Below are positions 1 to 6,104 of a stretch of DNA of 10,586 bases, piece by piece (positions within the stretch are counted from its first letter, which is position 1; every line of letters starts with the position of its first letter). The stretch spans positions 1 through 10,586 of the forward strand of contig JALFSI010000023.1 of NCBI GenBank assembly GCA_022779365.1, written 5' to 3'. The notes under the pieces are model-generated. The model did no database searches, was not told the DNA's origin, and saw nothing but the letters and a program-made list of their open reading frames with translations. The position numbers and the translations under genes are program-made. The DNA is from CAG-170 sp022779365 (GTDB lineage: Bacteria; Bacillota; Clostridia; Oscillospirales; Oscillospiraceae).

Positions 1-159
1 GCCGGACAGGACGTTCATCAGCGTGGATTTGCCCGCGCCGTTCTCGCCCACCAGCGCCTTGATCTCGCCCCGCTTTACCTGAAACGTCACGTTATCCAGC
101 GCCTTTACACCCGGAAATTCTTTGGTGATGCCTCGCATCTCGAGGATATTCTGCTGCAT
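1..159 (-). CDS. mmsA: Sugar ABC transporter ATP-binding protein, N-terminal part (MmsA/GguA type), runs off the left edge
   Basis: Only the first 53 residues are in the window. They show the start of an ABC ATPase, with the phrase ITKEFPGVKALDNV followed by a perfect Walker A, GENGAGKST, at residues 38-46, then LMNVLSG. This is the usual opening of the double-domain sugar-importer ATPases (RbsA/MglA/GguA class, about 500 residues), which energise uptake at the inner face of the membrane. The gene lies 59 bp downstream of a ChvE-type binding protein on the same strand. That context favours the multiple-monosaccharide (MmsA/GguA) subgroup over ribose or galactose systems. I chose the ATG at 157-159 because AAGGAG (168-173) sits 8 bases upstream. 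An in-frame ATG at 163-165 would be only 2 bases from that site. The sugar specificity and the exact subgroup are inferred from context. Confidence 0.85.
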   Translation of the reverse strand, partial: MQQNILEMRGITKEFPGVKALDNVTFQVKRGEIKALVGENGAGKSTLMNVLSG

Positions 160-167
160 GTGCATGA

Positions 168-175
168 CTCCTTTT
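168..175 (-). promoter_or_regulatory. Ribosome-binding site of mmsA that decides its start
   Basis: On the minus strand the bases read AAAAGGAG. The spacing is 8 bases to the ATG at 159 and 2 bases to the ATG at 165, so the downstream ATG is the likely start. Confidence 0.6.
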
Positions 176-182
176 CGTGGGA

Positions 183-209
183 ATCGGAGGGGGTTGCCCC
201 CCCTCCGAT
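183..209 (-). promoter_or_regulatory. GC-rich intercistronic hairpin between chvE and mmsA
   Basis: A perfect 11-bp inverted repeat (183-193 paired with 199-209, arm ATCGGAGGGGG) with a 5-base loop lies between the chvE stop and the mmsA ribosome site. No T-run follows on the minus strand, so it is not a standard intrinsic terminator. Similar hairpins after binding-protein genes often protect the upstream mRNA or partly stop transcription, which keeps the binding protein more abundant than the ATPase and permease. That role is inferred here. Confidence 0.55.
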
Positions 210-218
210 GCGCTAAAA

Positions 219-1316
219 TCAGCCGTAGACCTCAGCCTGCGTGTAGTAGCCGACTTCAATAACGTAGTCCACGTTGTCCTTCGTGATGAGCAGCGGATCG
301 TAGGTGACCATTGGCACTTCGATCACGTTGTTATTATAGGTCGCGGTCGTTTCAAATGTCTTGCCCGCCTTGAGCGCGTCAAGCAGCTCGACCATACGCT
401 CGGCGAGAAGAGTGGCGTCAATAAACACCGTCATGGACTGCTTCCCGGCGATGATATTCTTGATGGCGGCAAGCTCGGCGTCCTGACCCGTCATCAGCGG
501 GAAGGGGTTCGCCGCGTCGCCGTAGCCCATGGATTCCAGCGACGAGATGCAGCCGATGGTCAGGCAGTCGGACGTTGCCAGGCAAATATCCAGATGGTCG
601 TCGGTGTAATAGCCGGACAGGAGGTTGTCCATACGCGCCTGCGCCTTTGCCGAGTCCCAGGACTGGATGGCAGTCTCAGAGGCAGTCTTCTGCCCAGATT
701 TGATGACGATCTTGCCCTCGTCGATGTACTTCTGGAGCACGCGCATCTGACCATTGAAGAAGATGACGGAGTTCGTGTCATCCTGCGAGCCGGAGAATAT
801 CTCCATCGTGAACGAGCCATCCACATTGTCAAGATCGAGCGTATCCACAATATACTGACCCTGCATCTCTGCCAGGCGGTCATAATCGCAGGTCACATAA
901 TAGTCAACAGCCGCGGTGTTCGTGATAGCGCGGTCGTCAGCGATGACCCAGATCCCGGCGTCCTTTGCCTTTTCGCACGCGTCGGTGAGCGCAGCGCAAT
1001 CGACCGCGGCGATGATGAGCGCATCCACGCCCTTGGTGATCATGTTCTCGATCTGCATCGTCTGCTTTGCCGAGTCGTCCTCCGCGTACTCGATCAGGAC
1101 CTCATAGCCCGCTTTTTCAAGCGCTTCCTGAAGACGTCTGCCCTGCATAGTCCAGATGGTCTGCTCCTTGGTGGGCATACACAGACCGATGGTCTTGATG
1201 TCGGTCGACGCCGCGGAGGGCTCTGCCGTCTGCGCGGGCTTTTCGGCGGGCGCGCCGCACGCGACCAGACCGATCAGCAGAATCGCAGCAAGAAGAATTG
1301 CAAGTACTCTTTTCAT
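219..1316 (-). CDS. chvE: ChvE-type multiple-monosaccharide-binding lipoprotein (ABC transporter)
   Basis: This 365-residue protein is the extracytoplasmic sugar receptor of an ABC importer. Residues 1-20 form a lipoprotein signal: MKR, a hydrophobic run, and the lipobox LVAC with Cys20 as the lipidated residue. A low-complexity Ala/Pro/Thr linker follows. The mature part is a periplasmic-binding-protein-like sugar fold. It has the ChvE-family phrases IGLCMPTKEQTIW, IEYAEDDSAKQTMQIENMITKG and VIADDRAI near the N-lobe, and PLMTGQDAELAAIKNI in the C-lobe. Those phrases resemble Agrobacterium ChvE and its Firmicute relatives, which bind several aldoses. The start is the ATG at 1316, with AGAAAGGA 11 bases upstream; a nearby ATG at 1323 is in another frame. 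It lies 47 bp after the isomerase gene and 59 bp before mmsA, so the three are probably one operon. The actual sugar ligand cannot be read from the sequence. Confidence 0.9.
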   Translation of the reverse strand: MKRVLAILLAAILLIGLVACGAPAEKPAQTAEPSAASTDIKTIGLCMPTKEQTIWTMQGRRLQEALEKAGYEVLIEYAEDDSAKQTMQIENMITKGVDALIIAAVDCAALTDACEKAKDAGIWVIADDRAITNTAAVDYYVTCDYDRLAEMQGQYIVDTLDLDNVDGSFTMEIFSGSQDDTNSVIFFNGQMRVLQKYIDEGKIVIKSGQKTASETAIQSWDSAKAQARMDNLLSGYYTDDHLDICLATSDCLTIGCISSLESMGYGDAANPFPLMTGQDAELAAIKNIIAGKQSMTVFIDATLLAERMVELLDALKAGKTFETTATYNNNVIEVPMVTYDPLLITKDNVDYVIEVGYYTQAEVYG

Positions 1317-1363
1317 TTTTCATAATTCCTTTCTGAATTTTTTATAAGAACTGCCGCAGCAGC

Positions 1364-2677
1364 TCAAATACCAATCCGCTGGAACACAATGCCGTTTTTG
1401 CGGCAGTATTCCGCAAGCTCTGCCGCTACGTCGCCGTAGCCGATCATCCAGTGATGCCCGCAGCCACGCTCGATGATCTGCGCGTTGATCTCCCATACGG
1501 GCTTCTGGAAGCGCACGCGCATCGGCGTGCCCGGAAACTCCATCGCGCAGTCGATCGCCTCGCCGGTGAGCACCGACATCCGAAGCTTGTCACCGTGCCC
1601 AACCAAGTCCGCCAGCGTCACTATGCCGCCCTTGGGCAAAAAGCGGCAGCACACGCCACGCTCCATCAACCGCACCGGCGCAAGCTCGATCTCTGCCTGC
1701 GGCCTTGCCAGCGAAAAGCCCGTGCCGCCGCAGTGCGAAAACAGCGCAGAGTTCGTTTTTTCATCGGGATAGAGAAAATCCGTGTGGTTGACGCACTGCC
1801 CGGTCAGATCGGCAAGAATGCGCATCATCACGGCGTTTGTCACGTCACCCTCGCAGCTGCAAACGATGCCCTCGTCCGACAAAAGCGAGTAGCCGAGGCA
1901 CACTCTGCCCATGTAGCGCGTGTAGCATTTGACCGCCAGCCCCTGCAGGTCGTAGCGCTGTATGAGCGCCTTCATAGCGAGGTAATACCGCAGCGATTCG
2001 TCGATCGCCGCGCTGCCGGAAAGTCGGATCAAGCGCCGCTGTGCCAGACACTCCCGCGCTGCGGCAAGCTCCGCGTCCGTCACCGCGTCCACAAGGTCCA
2101 GAAGCTCCGTCTCCCCGATCGGCACGATGAGCGCGCCGCATTTTTCCAGCAGCGCAAACTCGTCGTAGGCAATCTCCGTCATGCCCTGCACGCGCCCGCC
2201 GATCGCACCGATGGTCATGCTGCCGCGCGGCGAGGCGGACGGCTTGGCGTCTTCCATCGCGCGGTGAATATGTGCCAGCGCCTCCTCGCTGCCCGCCTTG
2301 GCGCAGAAGCCGGTAAAGGCGGGGTAGCGGATGTCGGTCAGCACGGACGCGATCTGCTGCACTGTGCACAGTGAGCCGGAGTCGATAGATGGGAACGCGT
2401 GCAGGATTGCCGTGCAGCGCAGGCTGTGCAGCAGCCGCAGAATGTGCTGATCCTCGCTCCACGTTGCGGCGCATACCAGCAGCGCGTCCACCGTTTTCTT
2501 GTGCAGCATCGCCTGTACATGGCGCAGATCGCTGGGGTTTGTGACGATCACGCCGGTGTCCAGCACGTCATACTGGTCCGCCAACGAGCGCACCGTTATT
2601 TTATACAGTTCCGCAGCGTGCTCAAATCCCATCTCCGTCGGGCACGCCAGCCCGACCGCCGCGATCCGTTTTTTCAT
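1364..2677 (-). CDS. L-fucose/L-arabinose isomerase family protein
   Basis: This 437-residue cytoplasmic protein resembles the L-fucose/L-arabinose isomerase superfamily, which interconverts aldoses and ketoses using a metal, usually Mn2+. The N-terminal half has the Rossmann-like DALLVCAATWSEDQ region. The C-terminal half carries the likely metal site. Glu276 in CEGDVTNAV and Asp300 in NHTDF are 24 residues apart, the same spacing as the Glu/Asp pair in E. coli FucI. A His in GCGHHW (408/409) completes the triad near the C-terminus. It is shorter than FucI (about 590 residues) and similar to the many uncharacterised sugar isomerases in gut Firmicutes. AGGAGGA lies 7 bases before the ATG at 2677. 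As first gene of the chvE-mmsA operon it probably converts the imported sugar. The substrate could be L-fucose, L-arabinose, D-arabinose or another aldose, so I give no symbol. Confidence 0.85.
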   Translation of the reverse strand: MKKRIAAVGLACPTEMGFEHAAELYKITVRSLADQYDVLDTGVIVTNPSDLRHVQAMLHKKTVDALLVCAATWSEDQHILRLLHSLRCTAILHAFPSIDSGSLCTVQQIASVLTDIRYPAFTGFCAKAGSEEALAHIHRAMEDAKPSASPRGSMTIGAIGGRVQGMTEIAYDEFALLEKCGALIVPIGETELLDLVDAVTDAELAAARECLAQRRLIRLSGSAAIDESLRYYLAMKALIQRYDLQGLAVKCYTRYMGRVCLGYSLLSDEGIVCSCEGDVTNAVMMRILADLTGQCVNHTDFLYPDEKTNSALFSHCGGTGFSLARPQAEIELAPVRLMERGVCCRFLPKGGIVTLADLVGHGDKLRMSVLTGEAIDCAMEFPGTPMRVRFQKPVWEINAQIIERGCGHHWMIGYGDVAAELAEYCRKNGIVFQRIGI

Positions 2678-2705
2678 AGCAGGCTCCTCCTGTCACTCTC
2701 GATAC

Positions 2706-2834
2706 CATGATTGTAGCCCCTGGAGGATGCGCCTGACTATTCGAGGAATTACCAAAGATGCCGTCTGATCGGCATATTTTCGCTTGTTGTTCAGCATTTT
2801 GCGCAGTATTATTCGGTATGTTTTATTTTGTTAA
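2706..2834 (-). promoter_or_regulatory. Candidate promoters of the isomerase-chvE-mmsA operon
   Basis: Two weak candidates are visible on the minus strand. One is TTAACA (2829-2834) with 17 bases to TAATAC (2806-2811), or 15 bases to AATAAT (2808-2813). The other is a good -10, TACAAT (2710-2715), without a convincing -35, which would give a leader of about 25 bases. The 16-bp palindrome at 2841-2856 lies just upstream of the first candidate. I cannot decide which, if either, is used. Confidence 0.3.
2754..2779. repeat. Imperfect inverted repeat in the lacI-isomerase control region
   Basis: ATGCCG (2758-2763) and CGGCAT (2770-2775) form a perfect 6-bp inverted repeat. It extends to 10-base arms with one mismatch, running from AAA at 2754-2756 to TTT at 2777-2779. 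The spacer is 6 bases. It could be an operator half of the divergent regulation, or a hairpin in the leader of the isomerase mRNA. It has no known-site match that I recognise. Confidence 0.35.
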
Positions 2835-2840
2835 TACGTT

Positions 2841-2856
2841 CAGTGAATGTTCACTG
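2841..2856. promoter_or_regulatory. Candidate operator: 16-bp palindrome CAGTGAA-TG-TTCACTG
   Basis: Two perfect 7-base arms flank a 2-base centre, in the AT-rich divergent region between the LacI-family gene and the isomerase operon. LacI-type regulators bind palindromes of this size, usually near their own gene, so it is the best candidate operator here. The centre is TG rather than the CG step common in LacI-family sites, so another regulator is possible. It lies 50 bp upstream of the regulator's -35 and 7 bp upstream of a candidate isomerase -35. Confidence 0.5.
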
Positions 2857-2905
2857 TACTTTACAAATGTTGTGCAAAATATCCAGTTTTCTATGTAGTT
2901 TTTAC

Positions 2906-2934
2906 TTGAATTCCGGCAACCCGCCTGATATAGT
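2906..2934 (+). promoter_or_regulatory. Promoter of the LacI-family gene
   Basis: TTGAAT (2906-2911) and TATAGT (2929-2934) are separated by exactly 17 bases. TG at 2926-2927 gives an extended -10 (TGATATAGT). Transcription would start near 2941, leaving a leader of about 20 bases that holds the ribosome site. Confidence 0.65.
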
Positions 2935-2948
2935 AAAGAAAACGTATA

Positions 2949-2955
2949 GGGAGGG
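2949..2955 (+). promoter_or_regulatory. Ribosome-binding site for the GTG start of the LacI-family gene
   Basis: GGGAGGG lies 6 bases before the GTG at 2962. This supports a GTG start over any internal ATG. Confidence 0.65.
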
Positions 2956-2961
2956 TATTTC

Positions 2962-3987
2962 GTGGAAAAGGTCAGCATCCGCCGGATCGCCGAGATCGCC
3001 GGTGTCTCGCCCACAACGGTTTCGTATGTGCTCAACGACCGCCCGGGCGTCAGCCAGAAAACGCGCGACCGCATTCTGCGCGTCATCGATCAGGAGCACT
3101 ATATCCCCAACGCCAAATCGCGCGCCGCGGTGGTGCACCGCAGCTTTAATATTTTCATGGTTGTCGATGAGATGGCGTCGTTCAGCAACCCCTTTTACTC
3201 CACGATTCTGGATGCGATCTCACTCATCGCAACGAAATACGGCTATAACATCGTCGTGTCCAGCAAGCCCGAGTCGTTCCGTACGTCCGACGCCGCCCGT
3301 GCCATCAAACAGGGCAACGCCGATGGCGTTGTGCTGCTGCATGACCCGGATTCGGAGACGCTTTTGTACCTGCGACAGGAAAATGTGCCGTTTGTGGTGG
3401 TCGATTCGCACACCAAGCACCCCAGCTTTTCGCGCGTAGGCGTGGATTATGAGCTGGCGGCGTACACCATCACGAAGCATCTGATGTCGCTCGGGCATAC
3501 GCGCATCGGCTTTTTGGGGCAGCAGTCCGTGCCGGATTTTTATATTGCCAACTTTCAGGGCTACTGCCGTGCGCTGTCGGAGGGGCATCTAACGCTCTAC
3601 CCCGACTGGATCCAGTCCGAAGCGAACGATTTTGAGTCCGCCCTCAATGGCACGGACGCCATCCTGCGCTGCAACGAACGCCCGACCGCCATCTTCTGCT
3701 CCAGCGATTATTTCGCGCAGGCGTGTATGCACTGCATCCAGAAAAACGGCTTTTCCGTGCCGGGTGATTTTTCCGTGGTCGGTATTGACGACCTGCACAG
3801 CTCCAGCATCTGTTATCCCCCGCTGACCACCGTGCATGTGGACTATCACGACATCGTGGCGAAGGCGGTGGAGTATCTTGACCGCATGATCCAGGAACAG
3901 AATCCCGCGCTGGAAGAGTCGTATATGATCAAATCCGACGACATCATCGTGCGCGGCTCGACCGGGGAACCACGCGCCGAAGCATAA
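2962..3987 (+). CDS. LacI-family transcriptional regulator
   Basis: This 341-residue protein is a full-length LacI/GalR-type repressor. Residues 4-27 form the helix-turn-helix (VSIRRIAEIAGVSPTTVSYV), followed by LNDRPGVSQKTRDRIL and a hinge region at YIPNAKSR (about 52-59). The remainder is a periplasmic-binding-protein-like effector domain. It includes the NPFYSTILDAI entry, NADGVVLL, VPFVVVDSH, and a C-terminal VVGIDDL then IIVRGST, all typical of sugar-sensing members. The start is GTG with GGGAGGG 6 bases upstream. It is divergent from the isomerase-chvE-mmsA operon, so it most likely represses that operon until the imported sugar or a derivative binds. The inducer is unknown. The stop codon touches the terminator stem. 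Confidence 0.93.
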   Translation: MEKVSIRRIAEIAGVSPTTVSYVLNDRPGVSQKTRDRILRVIDQEHYIPNAKSRAAVVHRSFNIFMVVDEMASFSNPFYSTILDAISLIATKYGYNIVVSSKPESFRTSDAARAIKQGNADGVVLLHDPDSETLLYLRQENVPFVVVDSHTKHPSFSRVGVDYELAAYTITKHLMSLGHTRIGFLGQQSVPDFYIANFQGYCRALSEGHLTLYPDWIQSEANDFESALNGTDAILRCNERPTAIFCSSDYFAQACMHCIQKNGFSVPGDFSVVGIDDLHSSSICYPPLTTVHVDYHDIVAKAVEYLDRMIQEQNPALEESYMIKSDDIIVRGSTGEPRAEA

Positions 3988-4025
3988 AAAATCCGCGCCA
4001 CCGAAAAACGGTAGCGCGGATTTTT
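3987..4025. terminator. Bidirectional intrinsic terminator between the LacI-family gene and htpG
   Basis: A 17-bp stem (3987-4003 with 4009-4025) has one C-A mismatch and an AAAAA loop. Runs of A and T flank it, so both strands end in a U-tract. It serves the two convergent genes. Confidence 0.9.
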
Positions 4026-4032
4026 ATGAAAT

Positions 4033-5922
4033 TTACTGCATCAGCTCGCAGACGAGGTCGGTGTAATCGGACGGGTCGTCCACCGGGAGGTCCGCCATCA
4101 GCAGCGCCTGTGTGTAGAGGATGCGGGCGTATTTTTTCGCCTTTTCCGGGTCTTGTGCCGTGGCGAGCTGCAAGGCAGCGAACACAGGATGGTCGGCGTT
4201 CAGCTCCAGAATGCGCTCCGCCTTCATGCCCATGTCCGGGTTCAGGCGCTTAAAGTACTTTTCCATCTCAAAGCTCATGCCCTCGGCGGGCACGATGCAG
4301 ACGGGATGGCTGCCGAGGTTCGTGCTCAGGCGCACCTGCGAGACCTTGTCGCCCAGCGTCTGCTTCACAAATTCGAGCGTCGGCTTCGCCTGCTCCGCCT
4401 TTTCCTCGACTGCCTTCTTCTCCTCCTCGCTGGCAAGACCGAGGTCCTTCGCCGTGGCGCTGAGGAAATCGTGGTCGGCGTATTTCTGCAAGGTCTGCAC
4501 AACGAACTCATCGACCTCGTCGGTCAGCAGCAGCACGTCGTAGCCCTTTTCCTTAAGCTGCTCAAGCTGCGGGAGCTGGGCAAGACGCTCGCGGCTCTCG
4601 CCGCTGGCGTAGTAGATATGCGGCTGCCCGTCGGGCATGGCATCGGTATATTCCTTGAGCGAGACGAGCTTGTTTTCCTTCTGCGACCAGAACAGCAGCA
4701 GGTCTTGCAGTACATCCTTCTTTTCGCCGTACTGCGCGACCACGCCGTATTTGAGCTGAAGCCCGAATGCGGCATAGACCTTTTCGTACTTTTCGCGGTC
4801 ATTTTTCAGCAGCTTTTCCAGCTCCTGACGAATTTTCTTTTCAAGATTTGCCGCCATGAATTTGAGCTGGCGGTCATGCTGGAGCATCTCACGGGAGATA
4901 TTCAGGCTCAGATCCTGCGAATCGACCACGCCGCGCACAAAGCGGAAGCAGTCCGGCAGCAGGTCCTCACAGTGCTCCATGATCATCACGCCGGAGGAAT
5001 AGAGCTGCAAGCCCTTCTTGTAGTCCTTGGTGTAGAAATCATACGGTGCTTTCGACGGGATGTATAGCAGCGCCTTGTAGGTGACCGCACCCTCCACGCT
5101 CACATGGATGACTGCGGCGGGGTCTTCAAAGTCGTAGAACTTGTCCTTGTAGAACTGGTTGTACTCCGCCTCGGTCACGTCCTGCTTCGGCTTCTGCCAC
5201 AGTGGGATCATGGAGTTGAGCGTTTCGACCTCTTCATACGTCTCGTATTCGGGTTTATCCTTCTCGCAGCCCTCCTTCATGCGCGATTTTTCCACGCGCA
5301 TTTTGATCGGGTAGCGGATGTAGTCCGAATATTTTTTTACCAGCCGCTCCAGCTCGTAGGTTTGCAGGAAGCGGGAGTATTTTTCGTCGTCGGTGTCGTC
5401 TTTGAGGTGCATGATGACATCTGTGCCGGCGCTCTCGCGCTCGCAGGGGGTCATGGTATAGCCGTCTGCGCCGCTCGACTGCCACATCCACGCCTCGTCC
5501 GAGCCGTATTTCTTGGAGATGACAGTCACGTCCGCCGCGACCATAAACGCCGAGTAGAAGCCGACGCCAAACTGCCCGATGATGTCCAGATCCGGCTGCT
5601 TTTCCATGTCCTGCTTGAATTGCAGGCTGCCGGAGCGACAGATCGTGCCGAGATTATTTTCCATCTCGTCCTTATCCATGCCGATGCCGTTATCGGAAAC
5701 AGTCAGCACGCGCTTTTCCGTGTCCGGCGCAAGGCGGATGGCAAAGTCACTGCGGGATAGCCCGACCTTTTCGTCCGTCAGCGCCAGATACGCCAGCTTA
5801 TCAATGGCGTCGGAGGCGTTGGAAATGATCTCACGCAGGAAGATCTCCTGATGCGTGTAGATGGAATTGATCATCAGGTCCAGCAGTCGCTTGGACTCCG
5901 CCTTGAATTGTTTTTTCGCCAT
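4033..5922 (-). CDS. htpG: Chaperone HtpG (bacterial Hsp90)
   Basis: This 629-residue protein is the ATP-dependent cytosolic Hsp90 chaperone, close to the usual bacterial length of about 620-630. The N-terminal GHKL ATPase domain has the catalytic Glu31 and Asn35 in FLREIISNASDAIDKL. It also has Asp77 in DNGIGM and the lid/phosphate loop IGQFGVGFYSAFMVA (115-129). The middle domain carries Arg344 in SLNISREMLQ, equivalent to the arginine that contacts ATP in E. coli HtpG. The C-terminal dimerisation domain is present and the gene looks intact. The start ATG has only a weak upstream ribosome site (GGACG), which is notable beside the strong sites of its neighbours. Control is by a TATAAT promoter and a perfect CIRCE element just upstream, implying HrcA repression and heat induction. 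In Bacillus subtilis htpG is not part of the HrcA regulon. Confidence 0.97.
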   Translation of the reverse strand: MAKKQFKAESKRLLDLMINSIYTHQEIFLREIISNASDAIDKLAYLALTDEKVGLSRSDFAIRLAPDTEKRVLTVSDNGIGMDKDEMENNLGTICRSGSLQFKQDMEKQPDLDIIGQFGVGFYSAFMVAADVTVISKKYGSDEAWMWQSSGADGYTMTPCERESAGTDVIMHLKDDTDDEKYSRFLQTYELERLVKKYSDYIRYPIKMRVEKSRMKEGCEKDKPEYETYEEVETLNSMIPLWQKPKQDVTEAEYNQFYKDKFYDFEDPAAVIHVSVEGAVTYKALLYIPSKAPYDFYTKDYKKGLQLYSSGVMIMEHCEDLLPDCFRFVRGVVDSQDLSLNISREMLQHDRQLKFMAANLEKKIRQELEKLLKNDREKYEKVYAAFGLQLKYGVVAQYGEKKDVLQDLLLFWSQKENKLVSLKEYTDAMPDGQPHIYYASGESRERLAQLPQLEQLKEKGYDVLLLTDEVDEFVVQTLQKYADHDFLSATAKDLGLASEEEKKAVEEKAEQAKPTLEFVKQTLGDKVSQVRLSTNLGSHPVCIVPAEGMSFEMEKYFKRLNPDMGMKAERILELNADHPVFAALQLATAQDPEKAKKYARILYTQALLMADLPVDDPSDYTDLVCELMQ

Positions 5923-5946
5923 AGTTTCACGTCCAGTTCGTTTGTA

Positions 5947-5973
5947 TTAGCACTCGACTTCGCTGAGTGCTAA
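5947..5973. promoter_or_regulatory. CIRCE element (HrcA operator)
   Basis: TTAGCACTC and GAGTGCTAA are separated by exactly 9 bases. This is a perfect match to the CIRCE consensus bound by the heat-shock repressor HrcA. It begins 4 bases downstream of the htpG -10 and so covers the transcription start, and it lies in the htpG 5' leader. This places htpG under HrcA control. Confidence 0.95.
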
Positions 5974-5977
5974 CTGT

Positions 5978-6005
5978 ATTATAGACCAAATGCGCAAAAA
6001 TGCAA
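5978..6005 (-). promoter_or_regulatory. htpG promoter
   Basis: On the minus strand a perfect TATAAT (5978-5983) is preceded by a weak -35, TTGCAT, 16 bases upstream (6000-6005). The predicted start falls inside the CIRCE element, which fits repression by blocking RNA polymerase. Confidence 0.65.
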
Positions 6006-6064
6006 GCCTTGCGGCAAAAATTCTTAAATCGTTCACAACTTCCCTTTTCTATCCGGGAAAAATA

Positions 6065-6073
6065 TGATAGAAT
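6065..6073 (+). promoter_or_regulatory. Extended -10 promoter of the ABC-F gene
   Basis: TGATAGAAT is an extended -10 (TGn plus TAGAAT at 6068-6073). The -35 region 17 bases upstream, TTTTCT (6045-6050), is weak, as is common for extended -10 promoters. Transcription would start near 6080, about 25 bases before the start codon. Confidence 0.45.
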
Positions 6074-6093
6074 ACGAAAGATAACAGCAAAAA

Positions 6094-6098
6094 GGGAG
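6094..6098 (+). promoter_or_regulatory. Ribosome-binding site that sets the ABC-F start
   Basis: GGGAG lies 6 bases before the ATG at 6105. The reading frame is open further upstream to an ATG at 6000. That longer form would begin before the promoter and its first 35 residues do not look like ABC-F sequence. Confidence 0.7.
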
Positions 6099-6104
6099 CA
6101 CGAT

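Noticed and set aside
177..1325. A 382-codon open frame on the plus strand
   Set aside because: It is exactly antisense to chvE, a clear lipoprotein gene with signal peptide and ribosome site. Its product is rich in His, Arg, Val and Gly with no recognisable domain, as expected of a shadow frame in GC-rich DNA.
1451..2374. A 307-codon open frame on the plus strand
   Set aside because: It is antisense to the isomerase gene, has no ribosome site, and its composition (His/Arg/Ala-rich) is that of a shadow frame.
4153..5760. Long plus-strand open frames (304 and 218 codons)
   Set aside because: Both lie antisense within htpG, whose coding sequence is unmistakable. There are no start signals and no domains.
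5994..6020. Duplicated GCAAAAAT and a short GCAAG/CTTGC palindrome in the htpG-ABC-F intergenic region
   Set aside because: The units are too short and AT-rich to separate from chance. No known site is matched.
6040..6059. TTCCC/GGGAA inverted repeat before the ABC-F gene as an attenuator
   Set aside because: The arms are only 5 bp with a 10-base loop. The repeat lies upstream of the predicted transcription start, so it would not be in the mRNA.
6000..6104. An upstream ATG extension of the ABC-F protein by 35 residues
   Set aside because: The extension runs through the promoter, has no ribosome site, and does not resemble the family. The ATG at 6105 has GGGAG at the right distance and begins MITISNLAMQFG, as ABC-F proteins do.
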